Below are positions 46,928 through 56,913 of a stretch of DNA of 64,000 bases, piece by piece (the stretch's first letter is position 1; each line of letters begins with the position of its first letter). A program made the position numbers and the translations under genes. The stretch is from assembly GCF_000819745.1 (NCBI RefSeq), contig NZ_CDDA01000015.1:609653-673652 (forward strand), in the 5' to 3' direction. The notes beneath the pieces were generated by a model. The model was not told where the DNA came from, ran no database searches, and saw only the letters and a program-made list of their open reading frames with translations. The DNA is from Aeromonas bestiarum. Its GTDB lineage: Bacteria; Pseudomonadota; Gammaproteobacteria; Enterobacterales; Aeromonadaceae.

Positions 46928-47914
46928 ATGATGAAACTGGATGAAATCGCCGCCCTCGCCGGTGTCTCGCGCACCACGGCCAGCTATGTGATAAATGGCA
47001 AGGCCGATCAGTACCGCATCAGTCAGGCGACCCGTGACAAGGTGATGGCCGTGGTCACGGCCCACAACTACCAGCCGGACAGCCGCGCCGCCTCCCTGCG
47101 CGGCGGCCAGACCAAGACCCTCGGCTTTATCCTGCCCGACCTTGAGAACGCCAGTTACGCCAAGCTCGCCAAGCGCCTCGAACAGGGTGCCCGGGCCCAG
47201 GGCTATCAGTTGCTGATCGTCTGCTCGGAAGATGAACCGGCCACCGAGAAGGAGCTGGCCGAGATGCTGGCCAGCCGTCATGTGGATGCCCTGCTGGTGG
47301 CCAGCTGCCTGCCACCGGACGATCCCTTCTATCCGCGCCAGCAGGCGCGCGGCATCCATGTGCTGGCCATCGACCGGGCCATGGCCGCCGACAAGTTCGT
47401 GACCGTCGCCAGTGAAAACCAGAAGGCGAGCTTTGATCTCACCACCTCCCTGCTCACCCCGGCGCTCAAGCACATTGCCTTGATCACCGCGCTGCCGGCG
47501 CTCACGATCAGCCAGGAGCGAAAAGCGGGCTTCGAGCAGGCCGTCGCCAGCCACAACGCCACGCGCCATCTGTGCGAGGGGGCCCACTTCTCCCGCGCCG
47601 AGGGTTATCGCCTGATCAAGGAGTTGCACCAGCGACTCGGCCAGTTGCCCGAGGCTCTGGTCGCCACCTCCTACATATTGATGGAAGGGGTGCTGGACTA
47701 CCTGCTGGAGCAGGAGACCGACATGAACCGGCTCGCCATGGCCACCTTCGGGGACGATCGCCTGCTCGACTTCCTCCCCTTTGGCATCAACTCCCTGCCC
47801 CAGCAGCACGATGCCCTGGCCAGCCAGGCACTGGAGCTCGCCCTCAAGGCGATCAACGGCGAATACCTGTGCGGGCTGCACTACGTGAGCCGGACCCTCA
47901 AGCGTCGCCGCTGA
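46928..47914 (+). CDS. cra: Catabolite repressor/activator Cra (FruR)
   Basis: 328 residues of the LacI family. The HTH reads MKLDEIAALAGVSRTTASYVINGKADQYR, nearly as in E. coli Cra, with the effector domain starting LGFILPDLENASYAKLAKRLEQ. It is inactivated by fructose 1-phosphate or 1,6-bisphosphate, and controls the divergent fruBKA operon and central carbon genes. ATG at 46928 or 46931. A terminator follows. Given its site next to fruBKA, its main job may be local (FruR). Confidence 0.93.
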   Translation: MMKLDEIAALAGVSRTTASYVINGKADQYRISQATRDKVMAVVTAHNYQPDSRAASLRGGQTKTLGFILPDLENASYAKLAKRLEQGARAQGYQLLIVCSEDEPATEKELAEMLASRHVDALLVASCLPPDDPFYPRQQARGIHVLAIDRAMAADKFVTVASENQKASFDLTTSLLTPALKHIALITALPALTISQERKAGFEQAVASHNATRHLCEGAHFSRAEGYRLIKELHQRLGQLPEALVATSYILMEGVLDYLLEQETDMNRLAMATFGDDRLLDFLPFGINSLPQQHDALASQALELALKAINGEYLCGLHYVSRTLKRRR

Positions 47915-47925
47915 CATCTCCCTTC

Positions 47926-47959
47926 ACGCGCCGACGCTCTCCACGCCGGCGCGTTTTTT
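47926..47959 (+). terminator. Terminator after cra
   Basis: CGCGCCG and CGGCGCG stems around a 13-nt loop, followed by six T. Confidence 0.82.
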
Positions 47960-48065
47960 CACCAGTCAACGCCCCGTTCTGTCATCTTTTATTTCCACCT
48001 ATTGCCACCTTCCAGTACAAAATCCGCGTTTACAGGCTTGTTTCCACTATTTTGATCCGTTAACG

Positions 48066-48083
48066 TGGCAACCATCTTTTACA
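48066..48083 (+). promoter_or_regulatory. Possible TyrR box upstream of tyrP
   Basis: TGGCAA-N6-TTTACA fits the TyrR consensus TGTAAA-N6-TTTACA in 10 of 12 positions and keeps the essential G and C. It lies about 134 bp before the start. A second TTTACA at 48030 has a poor left half. The rest of the stretch between cra and tyrP (47960-48216) holds nothing else I can support. Confidence 0.4.
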
Positions 48084-48216
48084 ATCCACGGGTTGTTCGT
48101 AACGATGCGTCCACTCCGATATCGCTAGCCTCCGGTCCTGGCCCCGGAGGCGCCTTGCCAGCACAGCCACTGGCACTCTTTTTTGAATACGCAGTTTCTC
48201 GATCTGGATGGACACC

Positions 48217-49410
48217 ATGAACACCAAGACCCTGGGTTGTACCCTGTTGATTGCCGGCACCACCATAGGCGCCGGCATGCTGGCCCTGCCGCTGGCCTCC
48301 TCTTCCCTCGGCGGACCCGCCACTCTGCTGCTGATGGTCGGGCTCTGGGCCCTGATGGCCTTCACCGCCATGTTGCAGGTGGAAGCCAGCCTCAATACCG
48401 GCAAGTGGTACCTGCACCAGCTGGCGGATCACCTGCTCGGCCCCTGGGGCAAGCGCATCGCCTCCTTCTGCATCCTGATGCTGTTCTATTCGCTGGCCTC
48501 CGCCTACATCAGCGGCGGCAGCAGCCTGCTGGCCCAGGCACTGGCCGATGCGGGCATGACCCTCAGCCAGGAGCAGGCGGCCTGGGCCTTTACCTTGCTG
48601 TTTGGCGGCATGGTCTGCGTTGGCACCAAGCAGGTGGATTACCTTAACCGGCTGATGTTCACCGTGAAACTGGTGATCATGGTGGCCGTGCTGGCGCTGC
48701 TGCTGCCACGCGCCGAGGGGCAGCACCTGCTCTCCATGCCGCTCGGCCAGGGCTTGCTGCTGGCAGGGCTGCCGGTGATCTTCACCTCGTTTGGCTTCCA
48801 CGGCTCCATCCCGAGCGTCATGCTCTACCTGGGCGATTGCCCCAAGCAGCTGCGCCGGGTGTTTGTGTGGGGCTCGGCCCTGCCGCTCATCCTCTACGTG
48901 CTGTGGCAGGTGGCTATCCTGGGACTGCTCGGTCAGCAGACCCTGATCCAGACTGGCGGCGCGCTCGACAGCCTCTTGGCCAGCGTCGGCAATCTGGTCA
49001 GCTGGCCCGCCTTCAATCAGGCGATGCATCTGTTCGCCGATCTGGCGCTCGCCACCTCTTTCCTCGGAGTGACCCTTGGGCTGTTTGACTTCATGGCCAA
49101 GGTGACTCGTCGCAAGGACAACTGGCAGGGCCGCAGCCAGACCGGGCTTATCACCTTCGTGCCGCCGTTGCTGTTTGCCCTCTACTTCCCGCAGGGCTTC
49201 ATCATGGCGCTGGGCTACGCCGCCATCGCGCTGGCGGTGCTGGCGGTGCTGCTGCCGGTAACCCTGGTGTGGCAGAGCCGCAAACGAGCCGAGGCGCACC
49301 ACTACCGCGCCCCGGGCGGCGTGCTGGCGCTGGGTCTGGCCGGCGCCATGGGGGTGCTGATCGTGGGCGTGCAGGTCAGTGTCAGCCTAGGATACTTGCC
49401 CGCGCTGTAA
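48217..49410 (+). CDS. tyrP: Tyrosine-specific transport protein TyrP-like (HAAAP family)
   Basis: 397 residues with about eleven membrane segments. The family motif LLIAGTTIGAGMLALPLA opens the protein, and VIFTSFGFHGSIPSV (about 190) and LFADLALATSFLGV are nearly identical to E. coli TyrP. It is a proton-driven aromatic amino acid permease. ATG at 48217 chosen by homology (MNTKTLG); an ATG three codons earlier is possible. Mtr-like tryptophan specificity is less likely. Confidence 0.9.
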   Translation: MNTKTLGCTLLIAGTTIGAGMLALPLASSSLGGPATLLLMVGLWALMAFTAMLQVEASLNTGKWYLHQLADHLLGPWGKRIASFCILMLFYSLASAYISGGSSLLAQALADAGMTLSQEQAAWAFTLLFGGMVCVGTKQVDYLNRLMFTVKLVIMVAVLALLLPRAEGQHLLSMPLGQGLLLAGLPVIFTSFGFHGSIPSVMLYLGDCPKQLRRVFVWGSALPLILYVLWQVAILGLLGQQTLIQTGGALDSLLASVGNLVSWPAFNQAMHLFADLALATSFLGVTLGLFDFMAKVTRRKDNWQGRSQTGLITFVPPLLFALYFPQGFIMALGYAAIALAVLAVLLPVTLVWQSRKRAEAHHYRAPGGVLALGLAGAMGVLIVGVQVSVSLGYLPAL

Positions 49411-49429
49411 GCATCCCGCTCCTCTCATA

Positions 49430-49470
49430 CCAATGAAAAGCCCTGCCAATCTGGCGGGGCTTTTCATTGG
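49430..49470. terminator. Long bidirectional terminator between tyrP and the convergent glycosidase gene
   Basis: An 18-bp stem (49430-49447 with 49453-49470) with one G-U pair and a 5-nt loop AATCT; the stem includes GAAAAG/CTTTTC tracts. Confidence 0.88.
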
Positions 49471-49525
49471 GCACGATAACAAAAGCAGCTCCGAGTATTG
49501 CCCGCAGCTGCTCTGCTACTGCGGT

Positions 49526-52500
49526 TTAACGAGCCGAGACTATGATGCCGGCCAGGTCGATCAGGTTGACCGCTCCGCCCTGCCCGCCGGCATCGTTGTA
49601 GGTCGCGTTCGCCTTCAGATAGCTCATGTTATAGAAGTCACTCACCTGGATGTCGTACTGCCCCGCCGGCACCGCGACGATGACGGGGGTAGAGTCGCGC
49701 AGCGGCTTGAGGTCGCCATCCTGCATCACGTGGGGCATCTGCACCATGCCGCTCGCGACCACCTTGCCATTGCTGAGCACGGATACCCGTTTCACCCCGT
49801 TGGTCACCCCCAGGTTGATGGCGTGCTGGGCATTGCTGTATTGCAGGCGAATGGCGCGCTTGCCATCCAGGGTGACGCCCCGCACCAGCAGGGTGTCTTC
49901 CGGGCGGCCCCAATCCTTCACGGGAATGGCCGCATCGTCCGCCGTGAGGGTGCCGCTATGCGACACCATATCGGCATCGACCGCGATGCGCTGGCGTTCA
50001 GGCTGGTAGCACACCGGCTTGGCGTGATGGGAGCGGTTGCCAGACTCGGGGTAGATGGCTTCCGCGCTGTAGCAATAGGCCATGCCAGGTTGCGGTGCCA
50101 GCTCGTCGACCCAATCCCTCGCCGCATCCAGCCCGGCGGCCACCAGCTTGCCATCCCGATAGATGTTGTAGCTGAGCGCCCCCTGGTTGACGCTGTCTTG
50201 CAAGGCGACGACCAGCTTGCCCCCTTGCTCGGTGACCCCCAGCAGGGTGGGCTCGGTCGGGGCGAACACCTTGCGGTTCTCCACATCCAGCGGCGCCACG
50301 TCCTCGATCAGGCGGATCCCCTGTGCATCGGCCACCCCGGCGCCCAACTGGACCTCGATCAGGTTGCTGGCCGCCAGCATATCCTCGGTGATCAGCTCAC
50401 CCACGGGGGCGCCATTGAGCGTGATGCCCCGCACCGGGTAGTAACTGCCCTCCTCCCCGACGTCGGGGAGCAGCAACTTGAGCTCTATCTGCTTGCCGCG
50501 GTAGTTCAGCCCCTTGAGCGCCACTTCCTGCTTGGCCCCCATCAGCTTGTGCAGGTGCGCGGTGGCGAAGGGCGAGACCCGGATCCCCTGCTCCTCAATG
50601 TGGTAACCGAATAGAGTGCTGGTCACCATGCCGAGATAGCCGCCCACGGACCAGAGCTGGCGCTGAGAGTTGATCACCGGGCCCGTCAGGTCGGGATGGG
50701 TCAGATCCATCAGCGAGGGCTGACCGGAGAGCCATTCCAGGTTCTCCATGTTGGAGAGGTTGAGCGCGGCCCCGCGCATCAGGGAGTCGACATGGCGATC
50801 GGCCACGGCCACGTTCTGCACCCTGGCGGCGGCTTTCAGCCCATAGGCGGAGACGAATGGCCAGATGGCGCGGTTATGGTAGACCGGCATGTCGGGCTGC
50901 TGCGGGAAATAGACAGGGGCGCCATAAGGCCCCAGGGGATAACGGCTGACGATCTCTCTGGCCTGCTCCTCATCGGCAATGCCCGCCAGGATGGCAAGGG
51001 ACTCCCCGAGCAGGTCGAACTTGTAGGCCGGGCTCGGATCCGTATTGGTGTTGATCAGGCTGGCATACATCTTCTCATCTGCCAGCCAGAAGCCGTGATT
51101 GATGGCCTGCTTGAGCTCGGCTGCCCATTGGCTGTAGCGGGTCGTCAATTCATCCTGGCCCAGCTCGGTGGCCAGACGCGCCGCCAGCTTCAACCCCTGA
51201 TAATGGAGCACGTTGGTGGAGAGGGACTTGCTCATGCCGATATGGGCTATGTCTGCGGTGATCCACTTGGCATAGGTCTGATCACGCCAGTCGAGGAAGG
51301 ATTGCTCCCCGACATAGAGGCCATCGCCCTCATCGAAGGCCGCCAGGCGATCGCTCTCAATGGTATTGCGCAACCCCTCGAACGCCTCGGGCAGGAAGGC
51401 ACTGCGCTCCCCGGCAGGCAAGGCCGCCAGCACCTGCTCGGCCGCCAGCGCCCAGCCCATGCGGTCGGTACTGATGGGCCAGCTGCCCCCCGTCCCCGTA
51501 TCCTGGATGATCTGGCGTCCCTGCGGGATCAGGCCGTCGAGGCCCTGCTTCAGCTCGGCTCTGAAATCGGAGAGCTTGAACTGCAAGGAGTTTCGCGCCC
51601 GTTGCGGATCCAGGATGCCCAGCCCCAGATCGGTGGCGTAGGAGAGATCCCGCGTCCAGACATAATGCCACTTGGCACCGGTTTCGAAGCAGTCACAGGG
51701 GATCGCCTGACCGCCGCCGTAACTGCCATCCTTGACCTGGGCCACGCGGTTTTGCCGCATCTCGTGCGTCGCCAGCGCAAACAGGGCGTCAAACACCATG
51801 TTTCCCGAGCGCAACCGGGGCAAATCGGCCTGCTCCTGATACGTGGTGAAGCTATCCCCCGGATCCCGCAGCTCCTGGGTCGTCGACTGGGCATAGCCGC
51901 GATAGTCGGCCCCGGCCTGCTTGACCGAGAAGGTGGCGATTTCCTTGACCCCGGGTTTGTGGGTCTGGTACTCCAGCTTCTCGATAAGCTCATGCCCTTC
52001 ATGAGGGTTGATCATGCCAAGATCCTCGTCGGTCGCCACGCTGACCAACAGCCAGGGAGCCTGCTCATCCTGACTCGCATCGAGGACAAACTTGTAATAT
52101 CCCGCCTGCGACACCGACAGGGACGCCAGCTGGCAGCCGCTGTCACAACGCTGCATCCTGACGTTCTCATTCAATGAGATGGCGCCGCCAGGAGCAAAGC
52201 CGATCCCATCCTGCGCGGACGCCATCTTTATCTTGTGCTCCCCCGGGGTCAGCTTGGCGACCACCACGTAGCGTTTGTCACCCTGATAAACCATCTGCAA
52301 GAGAGGTTCGAGGTTGCCATCTACGCCCTTCAGGTAGAGGCTCTCGCCGTAATTGGGGTCATCACGCACCATGGCAAATTCGATGACGGGCGCCGCCAGA
52401 TCGGCATTGATCACCTTGACCTGAATATCGAGCAGCCCTTTTTCAGTCACGACCAGACGGTTGTTCTGGCCGTTATTCTGGTAATACATGGGGTAACGCT

Positions 52501-52834
52501 GTTCGGGGAAAATACTGGTCTCTTTGCGGCTGTCGGCAGAAAAATCGGGATATTTTGTCCACTCCGGACCCCCTACCTTGAAGGGCGACATGCCTGAATT
52601 CATCTTCAGGTTATCCAACCGATAGACCCCATCTTTGAAAACCAGCTTGAATTTGTCTGCACGATCCCAGCCGCTGAATTCCCCGACCAGATAGAGATCG
52701 AAATCCCAGGGGGCCTTCACCTCTGGTTTGACAGTATTATCATTATTGGAAGATGAGCCGTTATCGTTACAGCCGGACAAGATGACGCCGCCGCATAATA
52801 ATGCCACGGATAAAGCCAATGGATTTATTTTCAT
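49526..52834 (-). CDS. Large six-hairpin glycosidase-like lipoprotein
   Basis: 1102 residues. Lipobox ILSGC (Cys22) is followed by a Ser/Asn-rich linker. Residues about 40-90 (DLYLVGEFSGWDRADKFKLV) resemble a starch/glycogen-binding-like beta domain. The central part (about 330-800) looks like an (alpha/alpha)6 six-hairpin glycosidase with the WTRDLSYATDLGLG motif near residue 393, DRMGWALAAEQ and a YHNRAIWPFVSAYGL segment. An FN3-like region (about 880-940, YNIYRDGKLVAAG) and a C-terminal beta region follow. It probably hydrolyses an alpha-glucan or related glycan at the cell surface; the exact GH family is not settled. It is divergent from a LysR gene. Confidence 0.78.
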   Translation of the reverse strand: MKINPLALSVALLCGGVILSGCNDNGSSSNNDNTVKPEVKAPWDFDLYLVGEFSGWDRADKFKLVFKDGVYRLDNLKMNSGMSPFKVGGPEWTKYPDFSADSRKETSIFPEQRYPMYYQNNGQNNRLVVTEKGLLDIQVKVINADLAAPVIEFAMVRDDPNYGESLYLKGVDGNLEPLLQMVYQGDKRYVVVAKLTPGEHKIKMASAQDGIGFAPGGAISLNENVRMQRCDSGCQLASLSVSQAGYYKFVLDASQDEQAPWLLVSVATDEDLGMINPHEGHELIEKLEYQTHKPGVKEIATFSVKQAGADYRGYAQSTTQELRDPGDSFTTYQEQADLPRLRSGNMVFDALFALATHEMRQNRVAQVKDGSYGGGQAIPCDCFETGAKWHYVWTRDLSYATDLGLGILDPQRARNSLQFKLSDFRAELKQGLDGLIPQGRQIIQDTGTGGSWPISTDRMGWALAAEQVLAALPAGERSAFLPEAFEGLRNTIESDRLAAFDEGDGLYVGEQSFLDWRDQTYAKWITADIAHIGMSKSLSTNVLHYQGLKLAARLATELGQDELTTRYSQWAAELKQAINHGFWLADEKMYASLINTNTDPSPAYKFDLLGESLAILAGIADEEQAREIVSRYPLGPYGAPVYFPQQPDMPVYHNRAIWPFVSAYGLKAAARVQNVAVADRHVDSLMRGAALNLSNMENLEWLSGQPSLMDLTHPDLTGPVINSQRQLWSVGGYLGMVTSTLFGYHIEEQGIRVSPFATAHLHKLMGAKQEVALKGLNYRGKQIELKLLLPDVGEEGSYYPVRGITLNGAPVGELITEDMLAASNLIEVQLGAGVADAQGIRLIEDVAPLDVENRKVFAPTEPTLLGVTEQGGKLVVALQDSVNQGALSYNIYRDGKLVAAGLDAARDWVDELAPQPGMAYCYSAEAIYPESGNRSHHAKPVCYQPERQRIAVDADMVSHSGTLTADDAAIPVKDWGRPEDTLLVRGVTLDGKRAIRLQYSNAQHAINLGVTNGVKRVSVLSNGKVVASGMVQMPHVMQDGDLKPLRDSTPVIVAVPAGQYDIQVSDFYNMSYLKANATYNDAGGQGGAVNLIDLAGIIVSAR

Positions 52835-53141
52835 ATATTCCCTTCGTTACTTTATTTTTTGTTATTTGAATGACAACAATAAAAATTGTTTTCACAGCTT
52901 ACACCGGCATGCCTGGAAGGAAACATAGATGAGCTGACTGGCGAGATAGATGTGCTCTATAACGGCATGAGATTGCGTGATCGTACGCACTAAAATGGCG
53001 CAATTGCCGGCCAAAACGAATGGAAAACAACGTGAAGAGACACACATAAAAACCATTTCTGGCGATACGGTGGCGATTGACAGTCTCGCATGCTTGCACT
53101 AGCGTTGCGCTCCGCCTGACCCTGAACGGACGCCATTTTCC
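52835..53141. promoter_or_regulatory. AT-rich divergent promoter region, glycosidase/LysR
   Basis: This 307-bp region is clearly more AT-rich than its surroundings. It contains a perfect inverted repeat AACAAT-AAAA-ATTGTT (52875-52890) near the glycosidase start. For the LysR gene it has a consensus -35 TTGACA (53077-53082), 17-bp spacer and TAGCGT (53100-53105). No other gene is seen. Confidence 0.55.
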
Positions 53142-54074
53142 GTGGACAAACACCTAAGACAATTCATCGAGGTCGCGACCCACAAGAGTGTGAGTCTGGC
53201 AGCCAGACATATGGGGCTGAGCCAACCGACGCTGACCCACAACATGAAGAAACTCGAAGAGAGCCTGGACACGACCCTGCTGATCAGGCACGCCGGCGGC
53301 GTGACGCTGACCGCCGCCGGGGAGCTGCTGCTGACACAGGCCCGCGTGATGCAGCGGATCTATGATGATACCCTCAGGCGGCTCGCCATTCTTCGTGAGC
53401 GAGCGGCCCTGCCGCTGAGAGTGGGTACCGGCCATGCCTGGTGGCAGCATGTGCTGCAACCTGTCATCCTGCACTATCGAGCAGCCAATCCATCCTGTGC
53501 CATCAATATCGAGGTCGGCAATCACCTGCGGCTATTGGATCTGCTCCTTGGCAATCATATCGACCTGTTTCTGGGACATGAGATCCATGGTCTGGATAAA
53601 CATTACAGCCTGATATTTATCCCGTTATTTACCTCCAGCGATGCCATATTTGTCAGGGCCGGGCATCCCCTCCTGGGGAAAGTATGCAGCAAACAGGAAC
53701 TGGTAAATTACCCCAGCCTGTTGATCACCACGGATGAGCCGAAATATCTTCATCTGGTCGAGGACCTGGCAAGAAAAAAACAAGATCAGGCAGCTATGCA
53801 GCTCAATGATAAAATCATTTACACCTGTAATTCGCTGATGGCCGGCATTGACATGGCAAAGACCAGCAATGCCGTCATGCCCTATCCAGGCAGCATGGAG
53901 AGTTATTTCGCTCAATTCGGCATAGTCCCGCTCGACATGGATGAGGAATATAACAAAGGGGTTATCGGCATCTATATTTCTCGTGAGAAAATGGATGAGC
54001 CCCATATTCACACCCTGTGCCAACAGATCCAGACGCAAGTCAGCAAGCATGACCACTTGATTGCCACCTGCTGA
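53142..54074 (+). CDS. LysR-family transcriptional regulator
   Basis: 310 residues. The N-terminal winged HTH (FIEVATHKSVSLAARHMGLS, about 8-27, then TLTHNMKKLEE) is typical of LysR proteins, followed by an effector domain (about 90-300). The start is GTG at 53142. Codon usage in the second half is noticeably more AT-rich than the neighbours. Divergent position suggests it controls the glycosidase lipoprotein gene. Inducer unknown. Confidence 0.85.
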   Translation: MDKHLRQFIEVATHKSVSLAARHMGLSQPTLTHNMKKLEESLDTTLLIRHAGGVTLTAAGELLLTQARVMQRIYDDTLRRLAILRERAALPLRVGTGHAWWQHVLQPVILHYRAANPSCAINIEVGNHLRLLDLLLGNHIDLFLGHEIHGLDKHYSLIFIPLFTSSDAIFVRAGHPLLGKVCSKQELVNYPSLLITTDEPKYLHLVEDLARKKQDQAAMQLNDKIIYTCNSLMAGIDMAKTSNAVMPYPGSMESYFAQFGIVPLDMDEEYNKGVIGIYISREKMDEPHIHTLCQQIQTQVSKHDHLIATC

Positions 54075-54152
54075 AACCTGGATAGGCTCCCTCTACTCTA
54101 GGCGGCAACCCCAGCCACCGCGGATGGCGGCGAGCGACAGACAGACAGACAC

Positions 54153-54184
54153 AAAAAAGCCCTGCCGGATTGGCAGGGCTTTTT
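54153..54184. terminator. Bidirectional terminator between the LysR gene and rhlE
   Basis: AAAAAA-GCCCTGCC, GGATT, GGCAGGGC-TTTTT. A (GACA)4 tract lies immediately before it. Confidence 0.9.
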
Positions 54185-54223
54185 ATATCAACCTGTGACG
54201 CTGGGAGGTGTTACCTCACTCAC

Positions 54224-55627
54224 TTACTGGTTGTGGGTAGCGCGGCGGGGGCGACGGGCCTGGGCCGGTTTGCCGGCGCCATCGGCCGGACGCTGTCCGC
54301 CCTGCGGCTTGGGCTTGCCACCGTTACCGGTGCGGGCACCGCCGGCGTTGCCGCCATTGGCGGAGCGACCGGCGCCCTGACGCTGGCCCTGACCCTGCGG
54401 ACGCGGCGCAACACGGCGCTGCTCGCTCGGATCGCGGGGCTCTTTGCGCAGGGGCGCGCCGATACCACGGGCTATGTTGTCCAGGGTTTCGCGGGAGGCT
54501 TCGAAACCGGCCACCTGCTCGCACGGGATGTTCTGCTTGGTCAGACGCTCAATGGCCTTGATAAGCTTGCCTTCATCGGCCGCGACCAGGGAGATGGCGT
54601 GACCGGCGGCACCGGCACGACCGGTACGACCGATACGGTGAACGTAGTCTTCCGCCACGTTGGGCAGCTCGAAGTTGACCACTTGCGGCAACTTGTCGAT
54701 ATCCAGACCACGGGCGGCGATGTCGGTCGCAACCAGCACCTTGACGCTACCTTCCTTGAAACCGGCCAGCGCGCGGGTACGGGCACCCTGGCTCTTGTTG
54801 CCGTGGATGGCGGCAGCGCTGACACCGTTCTTGTCGAGGGTCTCGGCAACACGGTTGGCCATGTGCTTGGTACGGGTGAACACCAGCACCTGCTGCCAGT
54901 CGTTGCTGGTGACCAGATGGCTCAGCAGACCGATCTTGTTGGCCTTGTCGCACGGGTGAACCAGCTGCTCGATGCGCTCGGCCGTGCTGTTGCGCGGCGC
55001 CACTTCGATCACGGCCGGGTTGTTGAGCAGGCCGGTGGCCAGCTCGCGAATTTCGTCGGCGAAGGTCGCGGAGAACAGCAGGTTCTGACGCTGCTTGGGC
55101 ATCAGGGCCAGGATCTTGCGGATGTCGCGGATGAAGCCCATGTCGAGCATGCGATCCGCTTCGTCCAGCACCAGGATCTCGACTTCGTCGAACTTGACGG
55201 CGTTCTGGTTGTAGAGGTCCATCAGGCGGCCAGGGCAGGCAACCAGCACGTCCAGACCACGGCGAGTCGCCATCATCTGCGGGTTGATGCTGACACCACC
55301 GAAGACCACGTGGCTGCGCATCGGCAGATGCTTGCCGTAGTTGCGCACGCTCTCGCCCACCTGGGCGGCCAGCTCACGGGTCGGGGTCAATACCAGGGCG
55401 CGGATCCGGTTGGGAGAAACTTTACGCTTGCTCTCCATCAGACGCTGCAGCATCGGCAGGGTAAAGCCTGCGGTCTTGCCGGTCCCTGTTTGGGCCGCCG
55501 CCATCAGGTCGCGGCCAGCCAGAACGGCGGGGATCGCTTGCAGCTGAATGGGAGACGGGGTGTCGTAGCCTTGCTCGGCAACGGCACGCAACAAGGGTTC
55601 GGCCAGACCGAGGGAAGAAAAACTCAT
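54224..55627 (-). CDS. rhlE: DEAD-box ATP-dependent RNA helicase RhlE
   Basis: 467 residues. All DEAD-box motifs are present: Q motif GYDTPSPIQ, Walker [24 protein letters not shown] as [12 protein letters not shown] as FSATFA, and the C-domain [10 protein letters not shown]. The tail (about 375-467) is a basic Gln/Gly/Arg/Pro-rich region ([14 protein letters not shown]) that probably binds RNA. The N-terminus MSFSSLGL identifies the RhlE subgroup. It acts in ribosome assembly or RNA decay. Confidence 0.93.
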   Translation of the reverse strand: MSFSSLGLAEPLLRAVAEQGYDTPSPIQLQAIPAVLAGRDLMAAAQTGTGKTAGFTLPMLQRLMESKRKVSPNRIRALVLTPTRELAAQVGESVRNYGKHLPMRSHVVFGGVSINPQMMATRRGLDVLVACPGRLMDLYNQNAVKFDEVEILVLDEADRMLDMGFIRDIRKILALMPKQRQNLLFSATFADEIRELATGLLNNPAVIEVAPRNSTAERIEQLVHPCDKANKIGLLSHLVTSNDWQQVLVFTRTKHMANRVAETLDKNGVSAAAIHGNKSQGARTRALAGFKEGSVKVLVATDIAARGLDIDKLPQVVNFELPNVAEDYVHRIGRTGRAGAAGHAISLVAADEGKLIKAIERLTKQNIPCEQVAGFEASRETLDNIARGIGAPLRKEPRDPSEQRRVAPRPQGQGQRQGAGRSANGGNAGGARTGNGGKPKPQGGQRPADGAGKPAQARRPRRATHNQ

Positions 55628-55949
55628 AATTACCTGCTAGGGATAGTGGCGCCGGGGATTTGTGGTGGGGCTCCTCTGCTGAGCCGATGCCATCTCACAA
55701 GTTCTGGGCCTATTGAGAAAACAACGATTTCCCCGGGGAGCAGAGCAAAGGGGAAAGAATAGAGGCGCAGTCTAACGGAGTTGCCGTGGATAAACGAGAG
55801 AAATGTGATGTTCATCCCAGCGCGAACCGAAAAACTGGGTCACCTTCCCGCTCGCAGATCCTGCCTCAGAACTCATTCGAATCAGGCTATGCTTGATGCC
55901 AGCAACAGACGACCATCATTTCAGTCCCCGAACAAGGAGGTTCAGGCTC

Positions 55950-56795
55950 ATGGCTGTACATATCACAAGCAAGTGTCGTCGCTGGCGTCAGGCAGGCCTG
56001 CTGCTGCTGGCACTGGGGCTGAGCCTCCCGCTCGGGGCCAAGACCAGGCTGTCGGTAGCCTGGGGCCACTGGCCGCCCTTTAGCTACATCAACCCTCAAG
56101 GCTCGCTGGATGGACTGGATGTGACCCTGACCCGCCAGATCCTGAGCCAGGCCGGGCTGGAGGCGCGCTTTCGCAACTTGCCCTGGGCCCGTGCCCTGCA
56201 CCTGATCAAGCAGCAACAGCTGGATCTGGCCATGGGGGCGCTCGATACCCCGGATCGGCGCGAGTTCGCCCGCTTCTCGGCCCCCTACCGGCGCAGTACC
56301 TTCGTGCTGCTAAGCCACAACCCCATTCCGGGCCATGCCGATCCCTGGCAAGGTATCCAGAGCCTCCCCGCCCTGTGCCAGCAGACGCAACTGCATCTGG
56401 GCAAGCTGCGTGGCACCCGCCCCACCCAGCGGATGGAGCACTGCCCGGCCCTCAAGGGCGCCAACGACTACAACACCGACGACAGGTTGATCGAGCTGCT
56501 GCTGGCTCGTCGCCTCGATGGGGTCATCATGGAGTGGCAATACGCGCGCTATCGGCTGCAACAGCTGGGGGCGGACGGCTTCATCCGCTGCCAGTTGTTG
56601 CTGCACCATCAGCCGGTCAGCCTGATGTTTGCCAAAGAGGCGGTGAGCGAGGCAGAGCTAGCCCGGGTCAATGACACCATAGCCGCCCTCCCCTCGCCCG
56701 GCAGCGGTTTTGCCCCGCCCCCATGCCGGTTTGACAATCCAGAGGGGGAGGAAGCCGCGCCCCGACCAGACACGGCCCAGGCCCGTCAGCCCTAG
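55950..56795 (+). CDS. Periplasmic solute-binding-like protein (SBP_bac_3 type)
   Basis: 281 residues with a signal peptide (to about LPLGAKT) and an SBP_bac_3 fold: VAWGHWPPFSYINPQGSLDGLDVTL-like start, then QQLDLAMGALDTPDRREFARFS (about 90). No transporter genes are adjacent, so it may be a stand-alone sensor-like or amino-acid-binding protein. The ATG at 55950 follows an AAGGAGG site; a 19-codon upstream extension lacks one. A Pro/Glu-rich tail ends the protein. Confidence 0.8.
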   Translation: MAVHITSKCRRWRQAGLLLLALGLSLPLGAKTRLSVAWGHWPPFSYINPQGSLDGLDVTLTRQILSQAGLEARFRNLPWARALHLIKQQQLDLAMGALDTPDRREFARFSAPYRRSTFVLLSHNPIPGHADPWQGIQSLPALCQQTQLHLGKLRGTRPTQRMEHCPALKGANDYNTDDRLIELLLARRLDGVIMEWQYARYRLQQLGADGFIRCQLLLHHQPVSLMFAKEAVSEAELARVNDTIAALPSPGSGFAPPPCRFDNPEGEEAAPRPDTAQARQP

Positions 56796-56809
56796 GCGGC
56801 GAGATCCAT

Positions 56810-56837
56810 AAAAAAGGCGACCCTGGGGTCGCCTTTT
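56810..56837. terminator. Terminator after the SBP gene (shared with aroC side)
   Basis: AAAAAGGCGACCC, TG, GGGTCGCCTTTTT, a 13-bp stem nearly identical to those at 13551 and 32212. Confidence 0.92.
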
Positions 56838-56913
56838 TGCGCTGCCTGTTATTGCGCCATTGCGGTATTTTTCTGCGCTCCCCCTCAATCAGTTGGCGGG
56901 GTAGGCAGGCCGA

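Noticed and set aside
48024-48035. Second TyrR-like half-site TTTACA
   Set aside because: Left half lacks the essential G and matches only three of six bases.
54135-54150. (GACA)4 short tandem tract
   Set aside because: Too short and outside any coding region; no evidence of phase variation.
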